From Sthenelais limicola (taxonomy: Eukaryota; Annelida; Polychaeta; Phyllodocida; Sigalionidae), in the NCBI GenBank assembly GCA_942159475.1, contig OW804094.1, positions 128,946,755 to 129,010,754 on the forward strand: DNA of 64,000 nucleotides. The letters run 5' to 3'. This document shows, piece by piece, positions 32,053-44,273 of this stretch. The number at the start of each line of letters is the position of its first letter. Position 1 is the stretch's first letter. Position numbers and translations under genes: made by a program. The notes beneath the pieces are model-generated. The model had not been told where the DNA came from and searched no databases. It saw nothing but the letters and a program-made list of their open reading frames with translations.

Positions 32053-32691
32053 GTAATTATGGCATTATCACTATTTGCGTGCTACAATTAAGTAGTTGCT
32101 TAATTATACCTGACGTATAAGTCAATTGTGAGTGACAGTGAAGGCCGTCCTTCGCTGACCTTTGGGGGCCACTTATGTATAGGAATGGTGCAGGAGGCCT
32201 GATGCCTCTGACGATGTACATGGTGAGGGAATTGGGCTGAGGTTACAGCTGGTTGTTGCCTGTCAAACAAAATGTGATAATTAGTCAGCAGATGGAAGCC
32301 TCGCATTCTACCTATAATCCCTATTACCTAGCACATTCTCTCACCCACTTTCTTACTTACGACCTATACGCCCTCCATAAGGCTATGTACACATTTCTCA
32401 ACTTTTAGAATACACCTATGGAACCGATAAAAGCGTTAACAAATAATAGGGGGTATTTCTATTGGAAGCTTTTTCTAAAATTTGCAATGAGATATTACAT
32501 ACAGGTATAGCCGGGAGTTGTTCTGATACTATTTGCCAATTGATTGATTGGATTCTTTATTTCGTCTCAAATTTACGAAAAAGGGGGTACATATCGAACA
32601 TGATTTTCAGTTCCTCATATGTATGCATACCGTATGTTGTGAAGACCCGACATTCCCATCATTATGAAGGTGACTGGCGTCGGCAAAGGTT
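32053..32691. other. Intronic or intergenic, no gene seen
   Basis: No convincing exon. Confidence 0.4.
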
Positions 32692-32739
32692 CATATAAAC
32701 TGTAAAACATCGAGGCATATAAACTGTAAAACATCGAGG
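32692..32739 (+). repeat. Exact 24-bp tandem duplication
   Basis: CATATAAACTGTAAAACATC plus four bases is repeated once without a gap (32692-32715, 32716-32739). Confidence 0.9.
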
Positions 32740-32839
32740 TACATAATTATGAAATTATATTAAAAGTTAAAATTTAGTGTAGTAGCATAGTGTAAACCCT
32801 TATATGACGCAAGAAGGAGGTATACAATATGCAATATTA

Positions 32840-34640
32840 TAGCCAGCGTTCGAAATAAAAGCTTGCCCGGGCCATTTGGCGAGTAAAAATCGTGGCGGGC
32901 AAGCTGTTTTGGCCACAAGCTTGCCCATTACAGCAAGATTCTGGTGGTTATATTTTCATCAGAAATCTTTAAATTCACAAGTTTGATTCCCATTATTTTC
33001 AAAACATGATTAACGATTATGAAAAACTCTTCATAATTATCTATTATCTAAAACCTTTCATTTCTTCCACATTATTTTTTCATATCAACTTAAATTATAA
33101 TCAATTGTGCATGCATTACATCTTATGTCTTGATGTTACAGAAAAACACTTTTTCTTTATCAAATGGTTACCCTAAATAGCGAAACCATCGATTATTCCT
33201 CATCATTTCTTTTTTGTGACATTATTAAACTTGAAATAATAATTAACATTGTTGCAGCTTCGAAAGTCTATCCCATTGTTTAAATGATATTTTGAAACAG
33301 TGTTACTTCTTTTCCAAATATTTTTTTTTCAAACGTTTTTATTTTAAAAATGTCAGTTTTTCAATGGTGTTATGGAAATATTGTATCTGCTGGGAGTATT
33401 CAAATGTATCGATATGATACATAGCACCATGACCTAGTAGCTTTCCCTTACCTAAACTTTCGCATCCACAATAATAATTAAAGGTATACGCGGGTGTCCA
33501 CGCCCACGCCACCTAGCGGCTCCTATTTTTCTTTGAAATATTTCGTTATCATGATAAGTTGAGATGTATTTGTGCACGATTTCCAATATCTACAGGGTTT
33601 ATTTTCATTACAGCACTTTTGAGTCATGTTTTTAAGATTCATTTGTATTGGTTATGCTTATGTTTATTGGTTATTTTATACTTCAAATGACCATAACTTT
33701 TTTTAACCCCGTCAACATATAGTTTTTTTTTGGTAAATCAGTAGCATGATACACCAAATATATGTGTAGAAAGTTTTGATGAAAAGTCACCGATCAATTT
33801 TTTTTTATATAGTGAAACGTGAAAAAAAACACATTTTTCCATAGACTTTAATGCTAAAGCACTGTTATTTTCAGGCAGCTGTAGAAAAAAAAATAAGTCG
33901 TTGAGATATACTTTTTTTTTCATTTCTTGCTTTCTTATGTAGTCAGGAATGATCCCTGAACGTTTCATGAAAAAGTCACCGACCAATCTTTTTTCCATTG
34001 AACACCCGCGTATACCTTTAACAATCTAAACCAATATAGGATCAGATATATCTTTTTAGTTCCTGTATTTTAAGGATATTTTACAGAATCGGCCAGTTCC
34101 AAGTTTAAACGTTAAACATGAGATATGCCTTCCAAGGCCTTGAAAAATCAAATTAAAATACATGTAGGCCTTCTGAGAACCATATTCTTTAAAGATGTTG
34201 GGAGGAGTTCTGCCAACCGTCTGAATTTCAATTCTGCTTCGCTTTTGACTTGGGTTGAGTAAGAGAAGTGGGGGGTGGAGTTTTTATTTGGACTTCCTAC
34301 TTACATATTCTTAAAAACTTCTGAAAAGTTGACAGATATCCCACCATTCATAAGACCATATGTAGTCAAATTAAAAAGATTATCTTTATGATTCTTTTTG
34401 TTCATCAACATTGACCTTCAATGAGTTTTAGAACAACATACAAACCCTAAAAATAACACTTCCACTCTTCAATTTTGAGAAAATTTTCAGAACACCTGAA
34501 TATCTAATATATAGGAATTAAACTGGACAATTCCTCAGGGCAACCAGAAATTCTGCAACCTGATTTTGTCAGTAGCTTGCCCGTTGGGGCAACCTATTTT
34601 TATTCTTTTTTCGACCACTGATAGCTTACCAGGCAAGCAT
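32840..34640. repeat. Diverged inverted-repeat pair (GGGCAAGCT element)
   Basis: The region 32840-32990 (AGCGTTCGAAATAAAAGCTTG..., GGGCAAGCT) resembles the reverse complement of 34540-34640. This suggests the two ends of one old element, later split by the TTAA element at 33482-34017. The similarity is patchy. Confidence 0.4.
33482..34017. mobile_element. piggyBac-like MITE
   Basis: Perfect terminal inverted repeats AGGTATACGCGGGTGT / ACACCCGCGTATACCT, flanked by TTAA (33478-33481, 34018-34021). Internally GATGAAAAGTCACCGATCAA near 33778 and ATGAAAAAGTCACCGACCAA near 33967 form a direct repeat. No transposase ORF. Confidence 0.82.
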
Positions 34641-35918
34641 CACAAAAACCATTTACTTACTTCCCATATCATAGATCTGTTATAACGAAAACTACTAGTT
34701 AATATCAAATTTCAGCTTCATAATTCGTGTTTAAAAACACTTGATACTTGCTAGTTATACAACCTACATTGTGAAAGAAAACTTTAATAATTACTAGTTA
34801 TACATCTGAAGATAGCTCCAAAAATATAGTAAATATAGTTCCTTCTTACGGCACCAAGGAATAAGATTGCACGGAGAAGACCGGAGAGTTGATTAATGAA
34901 TATACCATGCCATTAGCCTGTATATTTATTCTATTACGTTGATGAACATTTTGCCTGTTCCACCTGGTCAGAGGCGTAATAAGTGAAGAACTGGACTCAC
35001 ATGGGTGATGTCCATCCTTCATCATTAGTGGCGATGAATGGTAGGAAACATTGATCGTTAAACATAGGCTATAATAATCCACTTAGACCAGGTGTACGGA
35101 CAAATAAAAGTCAATTATAGTAAACAGCTTTACACCAAATTGGACAGCGGTCCTACAGATCTTAACCGACCCTGGGATAGACATTAAAGGACTTCTTATT
35201 TCAGGTAAGAAGTTTCAGACAGAGATCTCATTTTTTATAGCCATCCCCAAAGATAGGGCCCTTTCTGATCTTATGGATTAGGAGTTTCTCCTTTAATAGA
35301 ACCAGAGAACACGTGTGTCTTGTTCTTTCCTCTCTCTTCCACCTTTCCCCCTCCACTTAGCCCCCGCTTGTTAGCTCCAAGTGGCTACATGTCATTACGA
35401 CCAGATAATGAACCATCTACCTGGTCTGTTAATGATTAGGACACGTGGAGCAGGACTGACAAAAGGAGAAGGAGAAGTAGTGGTGGAAAGGGAACAGGGA
35501 GGCTGCAGGAGTTGGACTCCTGATGCTTTGATTGTTCCGGTACCTATACCTTGTGTGTCTGAACTATACGGACTGTACATGCTTTAGAGTGCCTTCTGAC
35601 ACTCGGTCCATTCACAAGTGGCACAGCCGGCTCAGGTATTTTCGGTGGCTCGGCCAACATATACCTACAACCTGATCCCTGATGCGGCCACATATAGCCA
35701 GCCTTAACAGTCGGTTGGGATGCTTATTGTTTTACTCTGTGGAGATGCGAATGTAAAGCTTAACTTTTCACCCTTGTCGCTACTTTCTTTTTTTTATTTT
35801 ACCTTTACTTCGATAATGAATGGCGAATGAAATCGCTAGGAAGCAATTGGTTGTAAATGTTCACAAGGATTTTTTAAAAGCTTCGTTAGAGGATTAAGAG
35901 GTGGCATCTCTGAAGACG
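34641..35918. other. Intronic, intergenic or 5' UTR; no exon recognised
   Basis: No exon with recognisable protein sequence. The last few dozen bases may be 5' UTR of exon B. Confidence 0.4.
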
Positions 35919-36542
35919 ATGGGAGCGCGATGCGCTGTGGAAAGCCCTCCTCCCCTCAATACAAAAACTCCAGATGATACCCAGGAAAAAACACCACCTC
36001 CTGTAGATGACACTTTGAATGAAGAGGATAACGACGAAGAAAAGGAGTCGCCTCCAGCTGAAGAGGAGGGGCAGGAGGCAGAGGAGATACCAGAAAAGAA
36101 AAGGGAGTCTGAAATACCTGATATCAAACGAGAGGACAGCTATGACCAAGCGTTAGCGGTGCCTGATGATGTAGGATCAGAGAGCAGCACTTTACCTTTA
36201 ATTTGTACCGACTCGAATGTGCATAGTGATAGCCAGAACAAAGACGGTTCAGGAGGAGGTGGTGAAGGCAGCGGAGGAGGAGGGGAAGGGGAAGGGGTGG
36301 AGGATCCCATTCCAAGCGCGGCAGAGGTGCAGCTTCAGCCAGCCACACCTGTCACCCCCATCAGTGATATCACCACCGTTACAAGACTGACTGTACAAAC
36401 CCCACTGCCTGGGGCTGGCAGCAGGAGAGACTCTCAGGTCTCTGGAGGAAGTGTGGTCACAGGAGGAGGGGGAGAAGCCTCAGGAGACAAGTTGCATGTG
36501 ACTTTGGAGCAGGAGAACAATACTACCAATCACACGATGGAG
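35919..36542 (+). CDS. Candidate first coding exon B, unknown acidic protein
   Basis: An ATG at 35919 in a strong Kozak context (A at -3, G at +4), with an in-frame TAA upstream at 35895-35897. The frame stays open for 208 codons to ACGATGGAG|GTGGGT, a phase-0 donor. The product is disordered: a Glu/Pro/Lys-rich N-terminal half, then a Gly/Glu linker (GSGGGGEGSGGGGEGEG) and a Ser/Thr/Pro-rich part. Synonymous-looking sequence and the exact donor argue for a real N-terminal exon. Downstream exons were not found before the peroxiredoxin, so the rest of the gene is unknown. Confidence 0.6.
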
Positions 36543-39500
36543 GTGGGTAAACTCAGATCAAAGGAGACGCGTCTTGTCATCAGGGACGCTAATAATGGGA
36601 TAGGATTATACCTATATATTCGTTTCGTGGAATTTCTTTCATTTCTTTAACTTTTTCAAGCTCGTTTGTTTGTATGTTTCTGTCTCACAGCTCAGCAGGT
36701 AATCTTTTACTAGAAACAGTTTTTCATATGTAGCTGAGATTTACACTACACTCATATTTCTTTGCAGGAGTAAACAGTATTCAATCCTTAGACAATTCAA
36801 CGGATATCGTTCTATACATGTGCACCGCCCTAATATATTTAATTAATAGAACTTGAATTTTACCAGGGAGCGCTTGTGATGATCTGGGGACGCTGAAATA
36901 TTTGCTTGTTAAATTTAGTCTCCGTTTGGAGTGACACCATTCAACCAATGTTGTTTCTAGATGGAGTTGTAATCTCTCCATTTGAAAGATCCATAAACAT
37001 ATAGACGGTAACAAATAATTGATAGCTTGTTATGGTAGAGATTATCAAGACCAATCTTTGTGCTCCAAAATGTAAAAGTGTTTTTCTTTCCCCCCACTCC
37101 CCCCACCCCCCCCCCCACCCCCACCCCCTCCATTGCCATATAAGAATCTTTGGACTGGATGAACCTCGTGCTTTAGATATATATATCAACAAGAATAGCT
37201 GTTACTACGTGTAGTTCTCCTATGCTTAACCGACAAGACGAGTTAATTTACAATACCTTCCTTTGAAGTACCTTCTCATTAACTATAAGTTCTCTCAATG
37301 TAAGGAATAGCTTAGCTGACGAGTCTCGCCTGTTTGATGGAAGGGAACTGGGGGTGTCCACGTTCCAAATGTTCTTCACGTGATCCTTGGCGTGATTATT
37401 CTGCAATTATCCGAATTCGAAAAGTTTGGTTTTTTATTACGAAATTGGCCAGACATTTACATTTGTTAACAAAATACGCGTCTCCACCATGATTAGGTTT
37501 CATAGTTCCAAACGATTGAATTGTACAAATACATAATAGTATACCAGTACAGTTTATCAAATCGAAACACATGTAACAATCAATCACTCCTATCGAATAA
37601 ATTATTCAGATCCTTACATGCATTCCAATCAACACAAAAATCTCACTGCTTCAGAGCGTTCAATAGTATGTAGGAATATATTCGATGCTGGCGTTCACTA
37701 CAAAAATAGAAATAATGCATTCATAAAATGCATATACACTGTAGGCCTAACATTTAGACGCTTAAGATTACAGGTATCTTTCTAAACAGTCCCTCCTTGA
37801 CCCGGCCTGCCTTGGCGATAACTCCTCCAAGGAAGAAGGATTTCCTTTTTCAATCTTTCATTTTGAGATATCAGCCTTTTACCTTTTGCGTGCGTAACGA
37901 CCTTTGGCTTCCTCTTATTTGATCATTTAGTACTGTATTGCATAATAATTTCCCCTGATAGCCTTCATAGGGGGGTTGTAGGTAATCCATTTTGGGCTAT
38001 AATTATCTAGAGTGAAACCTGGTGAATGATGTATGATAATCCGAAGCGTTGAGTAAATGAAACAACAAGAAAACCAGAAATATACCTTATTGCAATTCTT
38101 CCAGTTTTGATATTCTTCTATATATTTCTTTCCTTCATCACTGTCACAGGGGAGGGGAGCTATGCGTTGCCCACCTGCTGTTTCTGAAATGTTATATGAC
38201 CGCATGTGTCTGTGTGATATAATAATAACTCCTGTGTCTGAAGCCCAGTTAATTTACACCGTTTAGTACTTATTAACACCAACTTTGTTCACTATATTTA
38301 TGCTTATGAAACCATGTTATAGTCATGTGAATAGGCACGTACTTGACTAATCCATCCATCTTCAAGCCCTTAATTTTCCCAAAACATTATAGTTGTCTGA
38401 CAGGAATAATGTCATAATGAGGACGATGGAGACACCATACAAATATCAAATATTCATGTAAAGCTATCATGGCATAGAAGTTCCGTTAACTGCGACATAA
38501 TATCTCATACGTTAGGGAGGATGCTCGGCGATTATCTGATATAAGGTGTTGTAACAGCATGCGTGTTAACTTATGTACGTCTGCGATGCATGAACTGTGA
38601 TCAGCTGACGTACACGAATGGTGTTGATAGCACTCCGTTGCAACCTGCTTGCAACCTGCTAAGTATGATACAGTGACGATTTCATCATGTGTTCGCCAAC
38701 AATGCCCCGATTTGGAGGGTGTTTATTACCTCCGGTAAATAGAAACCATAGGCAGAGTCACTAAATGCTTCCTGTTGTACATGCTATTGTTTTTACTGTA
38801 CTTTATTTATCTAAAGCACGTGTCTAGAACTGTTGCCACTGCCCCCTGTGCCCCTGCTTACCAGGATCCCTGTCAGTAAGTCAGGTGTTGGCGCCTATCA
38901 AATATCGATTACATGCGCTATGCCCTTCATGGGATGTTGTCTAGCATTCCGAAGGTTTGAATATTGATCCATTGGTTTTTACCTGATGACTTGTGGGTTT
39001 AAGGGGCGTGTGTGTGTGTGGGGGGGGGGGGTTAAAGGCCTAAAGGGGTGCTGGGTTCTAATTACCTAGTAGCCATCCAGTATATTTGTCCGATATGACT
39101 GATTTGTTAAAGGCGTAGATCAACACCAATCAAACCATATGTTAATTATGGTAGTTTACCTACTATTATCTATATAATATTAGTTTGGTTATTGCTCATT
39201 ATTACGATATTTCATGTGATCTACAATAATTATCGAATGATTTTATCGTCAGAATCTGTCTCTAATATTATGCTGCCAAATAATTCGGTCTGACTTGCCC
39301 ATCTCAAATCCCAGATAGGAGGTTGATATGAAAACTTTTAGCATTTCTGTCTGGTGCATTTCATTTTATTATGTATGGCAGTTCAAGTTGTATAACTTTA
39401 TTGATTTCCAACTCACGATTATAACCTATAATGGGAACTAAGTTAATTCTGGCTTTGGATTTCAATTGCCCTATTTGATTATCAACTTGCGTTGTAGGGA

Positions 39501-40840
39501 AGTGTTCTTCCTTATACCTGCATCCAAGTGTCAGTCCCTTAGTTAATTAGTCCTGCAGAAATCGGCGTCCCTTTCACGTCCTTTCCCTAAATTTCCATGA
39601 GTAACAATAATTGTCATGAGATATCGTTGCTCAGACGTATTGTGTGAACCCACGTGTTACTGATTTCTCATAATGATCAGATTCCCCTCGGTAACACGTA
39701 TTTCTAAGTATGGTTGTGTATGATAGAAATATATATCCATTTTTAAAGATAGGTATTATACGTTCCTCGCCGATTTCATTATAAGAAAATCAGGGGCGGG
39801 AGGTGCTATACCATCCTTTCATGCCCAGCATTCATCCCAGTTAGTTTCGAATAAATGAGGAAGTTAAGTAATGTGTCAAGTCATTGTTCGAGAATGATCT
39901 ATCCATGTAGTGCAATACCCCACCAGCAGCGGCCTTCATACCCCCTCCCCCTCTCTCACACACACATTCATCTATTCAGTAAATCCTCCTGCCCTCATAC
40001 TCAGCCTTTGGGTATATAACATCCACGTGGGTAGACCGGTCTTGTATAGTTGGGTCTGTCTAGACAACGCGTCCACTTCACTTTTGCCACCTTATCATTG
40101 TATGCGAATATGTAAGTAGTAATTCGAGCATTATTTTGTACCAGCTATCATCTCTGTAAGTACACACAGATTTTATAGAGTAATGATCAGATTCGTTGGT
40201 TACGTTTCAGTTTCACTTGTTTGTGTCGCGTCCCCTTCTGTCTAGGTCCTGTTATGGTCTCGGTGCATATGTATGCCTCTGGTTAATGATATTAAATTGA
40301 CTCGTAGCAAAAAACGATCAGAGGTCAATTTTCTAGGATTTATTTCCGTTATGACCTATTTACCTACTCTCAGCAAAGCCTTTTTGTTGGAATGGCATGG
40401 GGAGCGTATTATACCTAATATGGTCTTGTTATAGAATAACTTATACTTGTTTTTAACATGCTATATATAGGCTTAGAGTTTCTATTTGACTGTCCATCGA
40501 CTTACCTGGACTCCCCAAAAGAGGGTTCGTCTTAGAAAGTTCTTCCATTGTTAAACAATCCAACCTAATTTTAACGCTGCATTTAAAGTTGGGTTTTGCC
40601 CAATGGATCAAAGTAATTGAAACCTGCATGGCATGGACAGCGAGGATATCATTTCCCATATATAATTGTATGTGGTATATAGCTCTATTTGTTTCATGTT
40701 CTCTGCCTGGTTCCGCCCTCTTTGGGCCGCATGCATCGCTTTCCTAGTGCAGTGGTGGTAATTTAGCTGATAATGCGCAATAAATGGACCAACATTTCCG
40801 GTGAATTAAAATTTTCTTCGAGTTGGTCAATATGATCATA
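36543..40840. other. Intron or intergenic, no exon recognised
   Basis: 4.3 kb without a convincing exon on either strand. Contains a C-rich run (37090-37130) and a GT/poly(G) run (39007-39031). Confidence 0.4.
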
Positions 40841-41188
40841 TATGGCTCCCGCGGTCACATTTTTGCTGTAAGTCAGTGATTTTCAATTTGAGCAAAAAAT
40901 AATAAATTCGATCTGAGCGCCGTAGAAGCGTAATCGTAGCAAGAGCTTGAACAGCGGAAAGCTCTCGAAAACCTGATTATCACACAACTTACAATGGAAA
41001 CTCATAGTTTCTTTAATTCAAACACATTTGTAAAATAGCTAGGGGAAAACGTGTTACATCCCTGCTGACTATTCAATCCTCAAGCCTTTATTGTCCAGCT
41101 AACATTACTTCATTTGGTCAGTAAAAACTGGGGGAATTAGTCAATAAAAGTCAGCAATTTTGATATTGTCTGGGCCGCGGGAACCATA
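40841..41188. mobile_element. Possible MITE
   Basis: The ends TATGGCTCCCGCGG (40841-40854) and CCGCGGGAACCATA (41175-41188) are inverted with one mismatch. Further pairing occurs inward (TTTTGCTG/CAGCAATTTT). No sure target duplication and no ORF. Confidence 0.45.
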
Positions 41189-41682
41189 ATAATAGATACA
41201 TTGTTAGCGTTATGTGTTAACTCCTCCACGCTTCGTGTTTCTATTCATTAAACTGTTAATCATCAGAACATCAGAAGTGTGGATTACTGGAAAGAGGAGT
41301 ACCCTCCCACACGCGTTGAGTAGGTCTTCACGGAAGGCTTGATTAGTTCCCAAGGTGTAGCTGTCAGATGCACAGCCACCCGTGTGGTTTCCACCAGCGG
41401 GAACCTTCCCCATCGATCTCAGCTGCAGGAGATATATAATATATGAGACCAGTAAAAGTCCAAATAAAAAAGTGCAAAACTCCACCCCACACTTCTCTTA
41501 CTCAACACAAGTCACAGCAAAGTGAAATTGAAATTCAACCGGTTGGCAGATCCCCTCCCAACATATAATATATGAGTTCATTAGGGGGAATTATCAGGTT
41601 TTTGTAGGAGTTGTTATTTTATAATCCTAGCCAATATAATAACTTTATCATTTCTACTTACTTTCAGAACTTTGTTATCGCC

Positions 41683-43639
41683 ATGTCTCAGCTGAAGCTT
41701 ACCAAACCTGCCCCAGAATGGCGCGGCACATCCGTCTTCAAGGGTGAATTCAAGGATATCTCACTGTCAGACTACAGGGGGAAATACCTCGTATTCTTCT
41801 TCTACCCTCTTGATTTGTAAGTACCATATTTATTCGGTGGGCGGGGGGGGGGGGGGGGGGGCTAAAAGTCACAAGTACCAAATATATTGAAATTGGTCCC
41901 AATTCCTATCAGCCGATTCTAATGACAATTATGCTTATTGGACAGTGATTATCAACTCGCGACCTTTCAACAGCTATCAGAGCTCTGCCTTCTTCTAAGT
42001 GATCACATGACCGCACGTGATGAATTAGCTAAAGCTGATAGCTGTTGAAAGTTAATTATCGCCTGTATTTAAAAATCATTAATTAATATATGTCATCAAA
42101 ACCAAGCAATTATGCTGTCTTTTTTTTCCAAATTGATGCTTATGTGTGACTTCCTATTTTCTTTTCAGCACATTCGTTTGCCCCACAGAAATTATTGCCT
42201 TCTCAGAGCGTGTGGAAGAGTTCAGGTCCATCGGCTGTGAGGTGGTAGCTTGCTCTACAGACAGCCACTTCAGCCATCTCGCATGGTGAGTTGGGCCATT
42301 AGAACGCCTCTATTAGATTCTTCTCTAAAACCTGGTATACGGCATTCGCCTCGTGGCGCTACCATTATTAAGGTTCAAAATTCAAGACGCCCTAAATATG
42401 TACGTCATACACGACGGTGAACATCCCCAAAAGGTCATCTGATTAGATTAACTAAGATATCCCCTTCGCCCTTGCCCTTGGAGAAAAAAAGCTCTTCTTC
42501 CCTAAAACCTCGATATTAAATAAGTAATCGCCGCTTACGTGGCCATATGATTAGAACTGGCCGAGTAAGATTCAATTTACATCTTGATGATGTGGCTAAT
42601 GAAAGAATATCTTGTTTAAACTAATTTTCTGATTTACTGTCTAATGCTTTACTATAGATAATTGTTGACCGACCAAACATTAAACTCATTAGCCTCAAAT
42701 AGTTCATCATTGAAGTTCTTTGTGTTTACAGTTATATCTTTCTATAATCATGTAAATGTTCCTGTTCTGTAGGGTAAACACACCACGTAAACAAGGCGGT
42801 CTAGGCGAAATGAAAATCCCACTTCTTGCTGACAAGACCTGCGAGATCGCAAAAGCATACGGAGTTTTGAAAGAGGACGAGGGCATCGCTTTCAGGTTAG
42901 TTGCCGTCTCCAAAGAACAAAGTGTCTATACTTCCCGAAACTTTACATGTTTAATCGGAAGCTAGGCAAGTCCATTAGTGTGTCATCAATACATCCTATG
43001 AATGTATTTTAACTTCTCTTATGTTAATATTCTGGAAGAATAAATGTTGGCTTTGATAATGCATTTTCTCTGTGTGCAAGAGTGGATCAATAAGAATGTT
43101 GTTTGTTTCTAGGGGATTGTTTATTGTGGACGACAAAGGTAACCTCCGCCAGATCACCATCAACGATTTACCTGTAGGGAGATCTGTAGACGAGACGCTG
43201 CGTCTAGTCCAGGCCTTCCAGTTCACCGACAAACACGGCGAAGGTCAGTGTTATAATATGTTGATTGTCTGATTAACAATGCAATCGCCTGATTAACATT
43301 TTTTTGTATGATAACATATTTATTGGGGAGCAAAAATACCCTTAGTGTTCAAGACACACGCACTGGTCGTTTGGATCCATGTTTTCTCACGAATCGTAAA
43401 AGGAAAATGACGATTTAGTCGGTTATTTAGAATAGTTACTGTTCACGAGTAAAAACATAGTTCAAACATTAGTCTAGTTTCTTTGTTTATGAGATTATCC
43501 CACGGTATTTTCTTTTGAAAATATTTAGGAAATATTTTTTTTAAAAATTGCAGTCTGCCCCGCTGGATGGAAACCAGGAAAAGCAACAATGAAGCCAGAT
43601 CCTAAAAACAGCAAGACCTACTTCGCCGACAACCACTAA
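41683..43639 (+). CDS. PRDX2: Typical 2-Cys peroxiredoxin (PRDX1/2-like)
   Basis: Thiol peroxidase that reduces H2O2 and organic peroxides using thioredoxin; cytosolic (no presequence seen). Five coding exons join in phase: 41683-41816, 42169-42285, 42773-42895, 43113-43243 and 43554-43639, all with GT/AG borders, giving 196 codons plus stop, the normal family length. Peroxidatic Cys49 lies in FTFVCPTE and resolving Cys170 in GEVCPAGW. Both GGLG and the C-terminal YF motif (SKTYFADNH) are present; in animals these mark hyperoxidation-sensitive, signalling-type enzymes. An acceptor (CTTTCAG, 41661-41667) before the ATG implies a non-coding first exon upstream. PRDX1 versus PRDX2 orthology cannot be settled here. 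Confidence 0.95.
41840..41862 (+). repeat. Poly(G) run in peroxiredoxin intron 1
   Basis: About 18-20 consecutive G's shortly after the exon 1 donor. Confidence 0.85.
41946..42058. repeat. Inverted repeat in peroxiredoxin intron 1
   Basis: CTTTCAACAGCTATCAG (41964-41980) is perfectly complementary to 42035-42051. Flanks also pair partly, and the centre holds a weak palindrome around TCACATGACCGCACGTGA. Confidence 0.7.
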
Positions 43640-44267
43640 ACTACCACAATACAATATATCGTCATGCTGTTATAGTCTCAACATATACATGTTTATCACG
43701 ATGCATCGTCATAGCTAATCGTTACATGGATAGGTCGTTTAATCTCATGAGTTTAGTATTCAGCCAACCGCGCTTAGATCTCGAAGAAGGACTTAGTCAC
43801 AAGGTAAATTATTCTGACCACCACCCGGTATGACATAGATAGACAATGGCCATATGAACTAGTGACGACAGCTGAAGTTTCACAACAGAACTCCAGCTTA
43901 TATCGTGCTTAATTAAAACAGGCCTAGTCTCCCAAGTTCTTCAACTAAGGGCCAGCTTGTATCGTGCTGAAAACTGGCCCAGTCTAGTCACGGGCTATTC
44001 ATCGACATCATTCCAACCCTGCATAATAAAAAACAACTTTTCTACGCCGAGACAATTAATTGACAAATTTCAAAGGCTTCGCGGCTGTAGGCTGTTTTTG
44101 TTTTGTTTCAAACAAACCCTTTTCGTAGCTGTCTTATCGAGGGAAGAGTTTTCCCTAGTTCTGGATTTGATATTGTCTTTTTGTATGTAAAACTTCGTTA
44201 GCATTTCTCCAGGGAAGGTTATACTTGCTTGGTATTGCTCTTTTAAACCTGTGCTGTTCAGAAGGTC

Positions 44268-44273
44268 AATAAA
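44268..44273 (+). terminator. Possible peroxiredoxin poly(A) signal
   Basis: AATAAA about 630 nt after the stop codon; another occurs near 44329. Choice of site is unproven. Confidence 0.4.

Noticed and set aside
35886..36149. Antisense ORFs over exon B
   Set aside because: Complement of a Glu/Pro-rich coding exon; Leu/Ser-rich shadows.
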